Assembly (NCBI GenBank): GCA_902580135.1
Contig: CACHJL010000007.1
Location: 1-41,816 of the forward strand
Direction: 5' to 3'
Length of the DNA stretch: 41,816 bases
Source: an uncultured Pelagibacteraceae bacterium
GTDB lineage: Bacteria; Pseudomonadota; Alphaproteobacteria; Pelagibacterales; Pelagibacteraceae
In this document: one piece after another, positions 35,210 through 41,816 of the stretch
Numbering within the stretch: position 1 is the first letter of the stretch
Layout of the letters: each line of letters opens with the position of its first letter
Notes under the pieces: model-generated
What the model saw: the letters and a program-made list of their open reading frames with translations, nothing else
Databases searched by the model: none
What the model was told of the DNA's origin: nothing
Program-made: the position numbers and the translations under genes

Positions 35210-35742
35210 ATTAATTTTGATTTTAATAAAGATTTATAGTTATCAATTGATTTCATTTTAATATTAGTTTTTTTTGCAGCTTCATCAAACTTTCTAACTA
35301 AAACAGAATTATTGAAATATTTTTTTTTTTTAAATTCTTCACTTTCTTTGTCATTAAGAACACCACCTTGAATTTTTAAACTTATTTTTGATGCCTCAGT
35401 CAAAAGACCTAAATATTTATTATCTCTTGCTAAATATCTTTTTGCTAAAACGTGATATTTTATAGGCTCCACAATTTCTTTACTAAAGAATTTTTTAAGA
35501 TATTCATATCCTATACTTTCATGTTCTCCATCTTCATTATTTTTTACTAAAGTATCAGGATTTTCGATTATAAAATGTCCATAGTCATGTAATAGACATG
35601 AACAAATTAAATCATCATTACATTTTGATTTTTCTGCTAACATTGCGGACTGTATCATATGATCTGACATTGTTAATTTTTCCCCAATATAAAGTGACTT
35701 GTTATTTTTAAAGTTTGAAATAATTTTATCTAATATATGCAT
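35206..35742 (-). CDS. PhnZ-like HD-domain mixed-valence diiron oxygenase
   Basis: A 178-residue HD-fold protein that aligns by eye with PhnZ (2-amino-1-hydroxyethylphosphonate dioxygenase) over its whole length. The iron ligands are kept: H28, H52-D53 (LLHDYGH), H74 (GEHESIG), H97 (IKYHVLAKRYL) and D153. So are H56, K101 and the PhnZ/TmpB hallmark Y18/E21 in SLYIGEKLT, plus IQGG (124-127). Such enzymes cleave a 1-hydroxyphosphonate C-P bond (or a similar C-X bond) with O2. A TauD-type hydroxylase lies three bases upstream, as expected for a two-step pair. The true substrate is open. Confidence 0.78.
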   Translation of the reverse strand: MHILDKIISNFKNNKSLYIGEKLTMSDHMIQSAMLAEKSKCNDDLICSCLLHDYGHFIIENPDTLVKNNEDGEHESIGYEYLKKFFSKEIVEPIKYHVLAKRYLARDNKYLGLLTEASKISLKIQGGVLNDKESEEFKKKKYFNNSVLVRKFDEAAKKTNIKMKSIDNYKSLLKSKLI

Positions 35743-35745
35743 TTA

Positions 35746-36585
35746 TTATTGAGGGTGATCTCCTTCAATGGCAATTCTATCCATTACTCTTTCGTATCCT
35801 AAACCTTTACCAGGATAAAAATCTGCTATAGCATAATGAATAACACTTCTATTATCCCAAATACAAACTGCATTTTCTGTCCATGTAAATCTACAAGTTA
35901 AATCAAGTCTTGTTTGGTGTTCAAAAATTTGTTTCAAAATTTCTTCACTCTCTTCCCTTTTCATTCCAATTATTTCTTTAGTGTATGTCCAATTTACAAA
36001 AAGAATTTTTTTTCCTGTTTCTGGATGAGTTCTAACCATGGGATGTTCGTTTGAATATTCATTGTAGTTTTTATTTTTATTACCTTCCATTTTTTTATAA
36101 TTTTCTAAGAAAAATTCAGCTCCCAAAGAACTATGAATGGCTTTTTTATCTTTAATTTTATCTTTGATTTTTCCATCTAAAGTTTCCCAAGCCAACTCCA
36201 TGTTGGAAAAACACGTATCACCTCCAACTGGAGGGATTTTTATAGATTTTAAAATTACAGCTTTAGTTGGTTTAAAATTATAACTTACATCGCTGTGCCA
36301 GTTTTCACCCCACTGATTTTTTTCATCTTCAGCTTTTATAATTCTTACAATTTCAGGAAATTTTTCTAGACCTTTTACGTAAGCATGAGTTTCTAAAGGA
36401 CCAAATTTTTCTGCAAGGGCAATATGTTGTTCTGCTGTTAATGGTTGATCTCTAAAAAAAATAACTTTATGTTCTAATAACAAATCATTAATTTTTTTAA
36501 AATTATCATCAGAAATATCAGTTAAATCTATTCCTTTTATTTCAGCCCCAAGTGCTCCTGATAGTAGCTTTGTTTCAATTTGCAT
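35746..36585 (-). CDS. TauD/TfdA-family Fe(II)/2-oxoglutarate dioxygenase
   Basis: A 279-residue oxygenase with the TauD core. LLEHKVIFFRDQPLT (36-50) is the family opening; metal ligands are H97 and D99 (ENWHSDVSY) and H250 (RSVIHYAIADF); R266 (YERVMDR) binds 2-oxoglutarate. Relatives hydroxylate taurine, sulfonates, phenoxyacetates or betaines next to a heteroatom. Sitting directly before the PhnZ-like gene, it is a candidate for the hydroxylation that prepares the PhnZ-like substrate. The thioesterase gene is 11 bases upstream. Confidence 0.88.
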   Translation of the reverse strand: MQIETKLLSGALGAEIKGIDLTDISDDNFKKINDLLLEHKVIFFRDQPLTAEQHIALAEKFGPLETHAYVKGLEKFPEIVRIIKAEDEKNQWGENWHSDVSYNFKPTKAVILKSIKIPPVGGDTCFSNMELAWETLDGKIKDKIKDKKAIHSSLGAEFFLENYKKMEGNKNKNYNEYSNEHPMVRTHPETGKKILFVNWTYTKEIIGMKREESEEILKQIFEHQTRLDLTCRFTWTENAVCIWDNRSVIHYAIADFYPGKGLGYERVMDRIAIEGDHPQ

Positions 36586-36596
36586 GTATTTTTTGA

Positions 36597-37064
36597 TTAT
36601 TTTTTAAGTTTATTAGAAAACTGCAAATTATCAAATTTAAATTTTGATTTATTTTCTTGAATAAATTGATCCATTATTTTGACTTTGTCATGTTCAAATT
36701 CAACAACCTTTCTAATATTTAAGTCAATATACAAAGATAATACTTCAGTTGTGGCAGACAAAATATTTTTACTTTTTTCATACATTTCTAATTTGTAATG
36801 TAGTCTTTTTTTATCATGATTAAAATATGATAAATAAATATCAACTTCTTCATTTTCTTTTACTTCTTTGTTATATGTTGTATGACTTTCTACAGTCATT
36901 GTGCTTTTTTTATACGTTTTTGCAGATTGTTCGCCCATCTTAAATTTATATAAAAATTTTTCAGTACTTTTATCAAAAACTAAAATATAAAATGCTACAT
37001 TCATATGTCCATTATAATCAGTCCAATTATTAATTATTTTAGTAGTTGATAGCAGTAGAGACAT
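36597..37064 (-). CDS. Hotdog-fold acyl-CoA thioesterase (4HBT family, betainyl-CoA thioesterase-like)
   Basis: A 155-residue single hotdog domain. The active-site loop DYNGHMNVAFY (16-26) is the 4HBT signature with the catalytic Asp/His context (canonical DxNGHxNN). Similar proteins in carnitine catabolism hydrolyse betainyl-CoA, and in that family a thioesterase is often encoded beside betaine-type genes. The dioxygenase and choline-dehydrogenase-like genes in the same operon make such a role plausible but unproven. The C-terminus (130-155) is lysine-rich and probably disordered. Confidence 0.8.
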   Translation of the reverse strand: MSLLLSTTKIINNWTDYNGHMNVAFYILVFDKSTEKFLYKFKMGEQSAKTYKKSTMTVESHTTYNKEVKENEEVDIYLSYFNHDKKRLHYKLEMYEKSKNILSATTEVLSLYIDLNIRKVVEFEHDKVKIMDQFIQENKSKFKFDNLQFSNKLKK

Positions 37065-37066
37065 TT

Positions 37067-37705
37067 CTAATTTAATTCTGATAAAATTTGTTCTGATAGT
37101 TTTTTAATTTCATCAACCGCATTACCTTTTCTTTGTTTTTCAATTGCAGTTTTTCCTTCTCCCATAGATGATGCATATATTTGTCTATTACCAATTATTG
37201 TATTAACTGATGGAACATTTAGACTTTTAATATAATCATTTGTTTTAATAATAAGTTTTGATCTTTGATTTGCTCTATTTATTTGTATCATAATTTTTTT
37301 TTTAGCTTTTTTTGCTATATCTATAATTGCTTCTGTTGCCCAAAAATCTACATGAGATGGTGTCATAGGAATTAAAACTAAGTCAGATGCTTCTATTGCA
37401 GGACGAGCATCAGACTCTATCTTTGGAGGCGTATCAATAATTACTACATCATGATCCTTTTTTAATGTCTTAGACTCATACTGCGCTCCCCATAAACTTG
37501 CAGTTTTAAATGTTAGATTATCACTCGGTATTTTTTTTTCTGATCGTATCATAAACCATTTACCCAGGCTTCCTTGTGGGTCAGTATCTATAACAGCAAC
37601 TTTATAATTATGATACTTTACAAAACCCATAGCAAGATGAACTGCTAATGTTGTTTTTCCTGTCCCACCTTTTTGTTGAGAAATAGTTATTACTTTTGAA
37701 AGCAT
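37067..37705 (-). CDS. ParA/MinD-family ATPase, orphan
   Basis: A 212-residue P-loop ATPase with the deviant Walker A QQKGGTGKTT (10-19), the A' motif VAVIDTDPQGS (36-46) and Walker B DVVIIDTPP. Small ParA proteins position plasmids, chromosomes or protein assemblies by patterning on DNA or membranes. No ParB or parS-like site is near, and the gene heads an operon of metabolic enzymes (two bases before the thioesterase gene). It may have a stand-alone positioning role such as McdA or PpfA. It faces the rhodopsin-flotillin cluster across 236 bases. Confidence 0.85.
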   Translation of the reverse strand: MLSKVITISQQKGGTGKTTLAVHLAMGFVKYHNYKVAVIDTDPQGSLGKWFMIRSEKKIPSDNLTFKTASLWGAQYESKTLKKDHDVVIIDTPPKIESDARPAIEASDLVLIPMTPSHVDFWATEAIIDIAKKAKKKIMIQINRANQRSKLIIKTNDYIKSLNVPSVNTIIGNRQIYASSMGEGKTAIEKQRKGNAVDEIKKLSEQILSELN

Positions 37706-37941
37706 TACTCATATTATAATTATTAAATCCATCTAGAAATAAAATTTTAATTTCTACTGTGACGATAAAAAAAAATTCTACTTTAAATTGTATTAGAATT
37801 TTGCTCAATTTTAAATGGCTTAAACAATAAGTTATTAACTTATAAAATATATATATAAAAAAAATATTATTTTTTAATTTTATTTAATGAGAAGCTATTG
37901 AATTAATTAGGTTATTTTTAAATACATAAAAATGCGGATAT
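37706..37941. promoter_or_regulatory. Divergent intergenic region parA / rhodopsin
   Basis: The longest gene-free stretch here (236 b), strongly AT-rich. It contains a perfect 8-1-8 dyad, ATAAGTTA-T-TAACTTAT (37827-37843), whose right arm runs into a -10-like TATAAA (37841-37846), a possible operator-promoter overlap. TTGAAT at 37898 could be a -35 box for the rhodopsin but lacks a good -10 partner. No small gene is convincing. Confidence 0.4.
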
Positions 37942-38643
37942 ATGAATAAGCTATTGTTACCACAGGATATCGTCGGAGGTTCGTTCTGGTTAATATCTGT
38001 TGCAATGATTGGAGCAGCCATATTCTTTTTTTTAGAAAGAAGACGGTTATCTGATAGGTGGAGCACAGTTATGACACTCGTTGGAGTAATTGCATTGATG
38101 TCATCAATTCATTATTTTTATGCAAAAAACTTATGGGTTCTTAATGGACAAGCTCCAACTCAACTAAGATATATTGATTGGTTATTAACATTCCCACTTA
38201 CAATTTTAACTTTTTATGTGATGCTTAAATCAGTATCAGATGTCAAAAGAGGAATGTTTTGGCGTTTATTAGTCGGGACTTTAGTTTGGGTTATAGCTCA
38301 ACTATTAGGAGCTTACGGATACATGAGTGTTACTTTAGGTTTCTTAGTAGGAATAGTTGGATGGCTTTACATAATTGGAGAGCTTTACATGGGTGATGCT
38401 GGTAGAGCAAATTCAGCTTCAAATAATGAAAGTGTTCAAATGGCATTTTTTGCAAACAGACTAATTATTACAATTGGTTTTTCAATTTATCATATAGGTT
38501 ACTTTATAGAACATTTAGCTGGTGGCGCTAATATAAATAGCCTTAATGTAATTTATAATTTAGCTGATTTTTTAAACAAAATAATTTTTGGAATGATTAT
38601 TTATAGTGCAGCAATACAAGATACTAAGAAAGGGGCTCAATAG
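37942..38643 (+). CDS. Flotillin-associated rhodopsin (FArhodopsin), proteorhodopsin family with D-T-T motif
   Basis: A 233-residue seven-helix membrane protein of the proteorhodopsin (PR) family. Kept, with PR numbering in brackets: H57 (H75), R76 (R94), counterion D79 (D97), W80 (W98), T83 (T101), D209 (D227) and retinal-lysine K213 (K231). Changed: proton donor E108 is T90, tuning position 105 is T87, and in helix F W197 is F180 and P201 is H184. PR's signal peptide is missing; the protein begins MNKLLLPQDIVGGSFW. The D-T-T motif plus a flotillin gene 14 bases downstream match my recollection of FArhodopsins. Function unknown; efficient proton pumping and even retinal binding are doubtful. 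Confidence 0.9.
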   Translation: MNKLLLPQDIVGGSFWLISVAMIGAAIFFFLERRRLSDRWSTVMTLVGVIALMSSIHYFYAKNLWVLNGQAPTQLRYIDWLLTFPLTILTFYVMLKSVSDVKRGMFWRLLVGTLVWVIAQLLGAYGYMSVTLGFLVGIVGWLYIIGELYMGDAGRANSASNNESVQMAFFANRLIITIGFSIYHIGYFIEHLAGGANINSLNVIYNLADFLNKIIFGMIIYSAAIQDTKKGAQ

Positions 38644-38650
38644 AGGAGGT
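38644..38650 (+). promoter_or_regulatory. Strong Shine-Dalgarno site of the flotillin gene
   Basis: AGGAGGT begins directly after the rhodopsin stop codon and lies seven bases before the flotillin ATG. It is one of the few near-consensus ribosome sites in the window, suggesting high flotillin synthesis from the shared message. Confidence 0.75.
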
Positions 38651-38657
38651 ATAATTT

Positions 38658-40637
38658 ATGACTAAAGGAGCAGACATAATAGCAGCAATAATTTTATTAG
38701 CACTCGCAATAGCGATTATAGTTTATTTATTGCATTGGCTATACAGAAGATCTTCAAAGGAAGTTTCATTTGTAAGAACGGGAATGCTTGGAGAAAAAGT
38801 TGTTATATCAGGAGGAGCATTTGTTTTACCTATAATTCATAACATTACACAAGTTGGAATGCGAACATTAAGCATAACTATAAAAAGAGGTGGTGATAAA
38901 TCACTAATAACTAAAGATAGAATGAGAGCAGAATTAGTTACAGAATTTTTTACAAAAGTTCCACCAGATGCAAGAGCAGTATCTACTGCAGCCCAGACTT
39001 TAGGAAACCGAACTCTTGATCCAGAACATTTAAGAGAAGTAGTACAAGGTCGATTTGCAGATGCTTTAGGAGAAGTGGCTGCAAAAATGACATTGGATGA
39101 AATACAAGAAAATAGAGGATCATTTGTGAAAGAAGTTAGAAAAATTGCAGACGAATCTATAGGGCATACCGGACTAGCTTTAGAAACTGTTTCAATAATA
39201 TCATTAGACCAAACGCCAATTGAACAATTTAATCCGGCTAATACTTTTGACTCACAAGGTTTAACACAACTAACTGAGCAAATTGAAAATAGAAAGAAAA
39301 AGAGAAATGATATAACTCAAGATACAAAAATTTCTATAGAGAATAAGAATTTAGAAACTGTTCAAAAAGAATTGGAGATTAAAAAGAATGAAGAATTCTC
39401 TAGATACCAACAAGAAAGAGAAATTGCGATTCAAAAGGCAAACGAAAGAACTGAAACTATAAGAAAAAAAGCTGAGAAAGAAAGAGAAGCGGAAGAGGCT
39501 GAAATTCAAAGTCAAGAAGCCATTGAAGTTGCAAAAATATCTCAAAATCAAGTTATTGAAGTTGAGAAAAAACTTACAGAAACAAGATTAATAGAAGAAA
39601 TAGAAAAAAGAAGAAAAGAACAAAATGAACTAGAAAAAAATGCAGCTTTAGAAATAAGACAAAAAGATTTGGATACTGAAGTTAAAATACTAAACTTAGA
39701 TAAAGAGAGTGAGTATGCAAGATTAGAAAAGCAAAGACTAGTTGATACAAAAAGAGCTCAGGAAAAAGCTGAGATTGTCAAAGAACAATCAGATAAACAA
39801 AGAGAGTCCGAAGAGGCACAAATTATTGCTGAACAACAAGTTAGAAATGCAAAAATTGAACAGCAAAAAAATATTGACTCTCATAGAATTGAGTCTGAAA
39901 AACAAGTTAGAACTTTAGATATAGAAAAGGCTAAGAGAATTCAGCTAGAAGAACATCAAAAAGAGCTTGAGATTATTGAGAAATCTAAAGAAGTTCTAAA
40001 ATCTAAAGCTGATGAGCAAAATACTAGAGCTAAAGCAGTAGAGGCTGAAGAAAAAGCAAATTCAATGAGATACATAGAGAAAGCTGAAGGAATGAAACAA
40101 GTTGATGTTATTTCAGCTGCGTCCAAAGCAGAGCAAGATAAGCATGCAACTATGGCTGCTAAATTAAGATACGAAATTGATGCTGCGGGTAAAGAAGCTT
40201 TAAACATGGCTGAAAATGTAAGGAGCGATGCAAGTAGAAGAAGCGCATTAAGAAATAAATTAGCAGAGAAAATAGAGTCTATTATAAGAGAAAGTGTCAA
40301 ACCAATGGCAAATATTGGCGATATCAAAATTGTTGATGTTAATGGTTTGCCAGGATTTAGTGGAACTAGTGGTGCCACAGGACCAGGTGGAGGAAAAGAT
40401 GGTTCAAGTAAAAGCTCTGGAAATTTAGCAGACAATGTTGTTAGTTCAGCATTAAGATATCGGGCACATCAACCTTTTTTAGACAGCCTTCTTAAAGAAA
40501 TTGGAATGCATCCTGGAGAAATCAGTAACATTAGAAATATTCTTGGTGATTATGGTAATCCAAAAAAAGATTATCACATGAACTTTGGTGAAAATGTTGT
40601 AACAGATTCTAAAGGAGAAAAAGTTTCAAAAAAATAA
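38658..40637 (+). CDS. Flotillin (SPFH/band 7 family, FloT-like)
   Basis: A 659-residue membrane-microdomain scaffold. Order: one N-terminal membrane helix (about 6-28), SPFH domain (about 32-205), a long Glu/Lys/Arg-rich coiled coil (about 212-490) containing two related blocks (each with KEREAEEAEI- or KQRESEEAQI-like stretches), a helical part ending near KPMANIGDIKIVDVNG, a Gly/Ser-rich linker (about 562-590, TSGATGPGGGKDGSS) and a C-terminal segment (to 659). Oligomers organise lipid microdomains and partner proteins. No NfeD/YuaF partner gene is seen; the rhodopsin upstream and the SCP2-like gene downstream take its place. Confidence 0.93.
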   Translation: MTKGADIIAAIILLALAIAIIVYLLHWLYRRSSKEVSFVRTGMLGEKVVISGGAFVLPIIHNITQVGMRTLSITIKRGGDKSLITKDRMRAELVTEFFTKVPPDARAVSTAAQTLGNRTLDPEHLREVVQGRFADALGEVAAKMTLDEIQENRGSFVKEVRKIADESIGHTGLALETVSIISLDQTPIEQFNPANTFDSQGLTQLTEQIENRKKKRNDITQDTKISIENKNLETVQKELEIKKNEEFSRYQQEREIAIQKANERTETIRKKAEKEREAEEAEIQSQEAIEVAKISQNQVIEVEKKLTETRLIEEIEKRRKEQNELEKNAALEIRQKDLDTEVKILNLDKESEYARLEKQRLVDTKRAQEKAEIVKEQSDKQRESEEAQIIAEQQVRNAKIEQQKNIDSHRIESEKQVRTLDIEKAKRIQLEEHQKELEIIEKSKEVLKSKADEQNTRAKAVEAEEKANSMRYIEKAEGMKQVDVISAASKAEQDKHATMAAKLRYEIDAAGKEALNMAENVRSDASRRSALRNKLAEKIESIIRESVKPMANIGDIKIVDVNGLPGFSGTSGATGPGGGKDGSSKSSGNLADNVVSSALRYRAHQPFLDSLLKEIGMHPGEISNIRNILGDYGNPKKDYHMNFGENVVTDSKGEKVSKK

Positions 40638-40653
40638 ATAAAGAATAAAAAAT

Positions 40654-41043
40654 ATGAGTGCAGAATTAGAAAATTGGGCAAAGAAATACGAAGACTTGAC
40701 TAATAACGACGATACTATTGGTGCTATGGCCAAGTACTATACCTGTACATTTATGTTTGATATGGAGAAAGCAAAGGTAATTATTGAAATGCACGATGGC
40801 AAAGTAAAAAAAATAAATACAAATCCATCTCCATTAGACCCTTATGATTTTGCTTTAAGAGCATCAGCAAATACATGGAAAGAATTTGGTCAACCAATAC
40901 CTAAACCTATGTATCATGGCATATGGTCAGCAAGTTTTTTAAGAGATCTTAAAATTGAAGGCAATCATTTAGTTCTTATGAAAAATTTGAGAAATTTTAC
41001 TGTTCAATTTGAATTATTAAGAAAAACTGGAGTACCTGTATAA
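40654..41043 (+). CDS. Small protein, possibly SCP2-like lipid-binding
   Basis: A 129-residue soluble protein of uncertain family, in the rhodopsin-flotillin transcript 16 bases after flotillin. The layout (charged N-terminus, beta strands FMFDMEKAKVIIEMHDGKVK, a helix with ALRASANTWKEFG, and the late stretch DLKIEGNHLVLMKNL) recalls SCP-2 sterol/lipid-transfer domains, where a GxxKxxGN segment is common. I base this on pattern only. A lipid-binding role would suit a flotillin microdomain cluster. No signal peptide or membrane helix. Confidence 0.7.
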   Translation: MSAELENWAKKYEDLTNNDDTIGAMAKYYTCTFMFDMEKAKVIIEMHDGKVKKINTNPSPLDPYDFALRASANTWKEFGQPIPKPMYHGIWSASFLRDLKIEGNHLVLMKNLRNFTVQFELLRKTGVPV

Positions 41044-41072
41044 TGACCAAAATTTATTGGAGGATTTTTTAA

Positions 41073-41816
41073 ATGGTTAAACATCATGATGTAGTTGGTC
41101 GATATGTTACTATTGAAGTAGATGAATGTGAATATAAAGTTTTTTATCTACAAAATGGAAAGGGAATACCTTTAATCTGCCAACATACAGCTGGCTGTCA
41201 TAATCATCAATGGAGAGGATTATTAGAGGATCCAGAAATAACAAAAAATTACAACATTATTGCATATGATTTACCACGTCATGGAAAATCAGATCCACCA
41301 CATAACAAAGAATGGTGGAAAGAGGAATACAAGTTAACAGCCGAGCATTATTGTAATTTTATTGTAAAGCTATGTGATGCATTGGGTTTACAAAATCCTA
41401 TATTTATGGGTTCTTCATTTGGTGGAAATGTTGCTTTACAATTAGCTTTAAGACATCCAAATAAATTTAGAGCAGTTATACCAGTTGAAGCAGCTGACTA
41501 TGCTCCAGGTTTTTATCTTGATTGGTGGAGACATCCACACGCTAATGCTGCACAAGTTTGTGCTAGTGGTACCTGGGATCTTATGGCACCACAGTCACCA
41601 GAGAAAGATAGATGGTTAACTTGGCATTATTATACCCAAGGTTCTGAAGCTTTTAAGGGAGATTTATATTTTTACTCAGTTGATCATGATTTAAGAAATG
41701 ATTTACAAAATATAGATGGTCATAAATGCCCAGTAATTATGTTAACCGGAACTTATGATTATTTAACTCCCCCTGAGGCAACTGAAAATACCGCAAGACA
41801 GATTAAAGGTGGTGTT
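41073..41816 (+). CDS. Alpha/beta-hydrolase, C-terminus cut by window edge
   Basis: The first 248 codons of an alpha/beta-hydrolase. The nucleophile elbow GSSFGG (113-118) places Ser115, and the acid is probably D229 in LTGTYDYLTPP; the catalytic His lies beyond the window. IIAYDLPRHGKSDPP (62-76) is the usual strand-4 region, and QHTAGCHNHQW (37-47) stands where the oxyanion HGxxG loop normally is, here altered. The start follows GGAGG (41059-41063) by nine bases. Fourth gene of the rhodopsin-flotillin cluster; a lipid or ester substrate is possible but not shown. Confidence 0.85.
   Translation, partial: MVKHHDVVGRYVTIEVDECEYKVFYLQNGKGIPLICQHTAGCHNHQWRGLLEDPEITKNYNIIAYDLPRHGKSDPPHNKEWWKEEYKLTAEHYCNFIVKLCDALGLQNPIFMGSSFGGNVALQLALRHPNKFRAVIPVEAADYAPGFYLDWWRHPHANAAQVCASGTWDLMAPQSPEKDRWLTWHYYTQGSEAFKGDLYFYSVDHDLRNDLQNIDGHKCPVIMLTGTYDYLTPPEATENTARQIKGGV

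Noticed and set aside
37942..38643. An ordinary green or blue light-driven proton-pumping proteorhodopsin
   Set aside because: Donor Glu is Thr, position 105 is Thr rather than Leu/Met/Gln, helix F Trp and Pro are replaced, and no signal peptide or retinal-synthesis genes are present in the window.
39956..40435. A 159-codon open frame on the minus strand opposite flotillin
   Set aside because: It mirrors the codon pattern of the coiled-coil coding strand, has no ribosome site and no recognisable motif; a shadow of the flotillin gene.

Overview
The window is a gene-dense, very AT-rich stretch with short or overlapping gene junctions, few strong Shine-Dalgarno sites and no insertion sequence, CRISPR array, tRNA or rRNA that I can see. 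Style and content (tripartite tricarboxylate transporter, taurine/betaine-type dioxygenases, sugar ABC importer, a proteorhodopsin-family gene next to a flotillin) suggest a streamlined marine alphaproteobacterium of the SAR11 (Pelagibacterales) or HIMB59 type. This placement is an inference from gene content, not from a phylogenetic marker. No gene-free stretch exceeds 300 bases; the longest are 37706-37941 (236 b), 11495-11683 (189 b) and 143-306 (164 b).

Layout. 1-142: start of glutamine synthetase (minus), divergent from a YbaK-like deacylase, an EamA exporter and a PhyH oxygenase (307-2525). 2628-4506: aldehyde dehydrogenase and glyoxalase I. 4530-6794 (minus): a PdxA-like dehydrogenase, an undescribed 35-residue membrane peptide and an enolase-superfamily sugar-acid dehydratase. 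These diverge from a TctC-TctB-TctA transporter, an SDR dehydrogenase and a ROK kinase (6865-11494), which together look like a sugar-acid uptake and use locus. 11684-20937: a CUT1 sugar ABC importer followed by sugar dehydrogenase, sugar-acid dehydratase (XylD-like), ketodeoxy-acid dehydrogenase, FAH-type diketo-acid hydrolase and SMP-30 lactonase. This is a full set for non-phosphorylative breakdown of a deoxy- or pentose sugar to pyruvate plus lactate or glycolate. It runs straight into PEP carboxylase, CcdA and an AzoR-like flavoprotein. 24911-27609: a gamma-butyrobetaine-hydroxylase-like oxygenase (minus), a HisN-like phosphatase and a class I amidotransferase. 27671-33624: a dipeptide-type ABC importer with a fused double ATPase, then an AhpD-like protein and a DUF952 protein.

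The right end holds the two most interesting loci. 33629-37705 (minus) is a tight five-gene operon: orphan ParA, hotdog thioesterase, TauD-type oxygenase, PhnZ-like HD diiron oxygenase and GMC oxidoreductase. The TauD/PhnZ pair recalls two-step oxygenase routes that cleave C-P bonds (PhnY/PhnZ, TmpA/TmpB). Divergent from it, 37942-41816 encodes a proteorhodopsin-family protein, a 659-residue flotillin, a small SCP2-like protein and an alpha/beta hydrolase cut by the window edge. The rhodopsin keeps the Schiff-base lysine and the counterion aspartate, but has Thr in place of the proton-donor Glu (motif D-T-T) and altered helix F pocket residues. This matches what I recall of the flotillin-associated rhodopsins (FArhodopsins) reported in SAR11, HIMB59 and Pseudothioglobus, whose function is unknown.

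All three substrate-binding-protein genes (7839, 12940, 29233) are followed by a strong perfect hairpin. Two are classic terminators, one of them lying inside the 5' coding region of tctB, which suggests that the binding proteins are expressed above their membrane partners through partial termination or mRNA protection.
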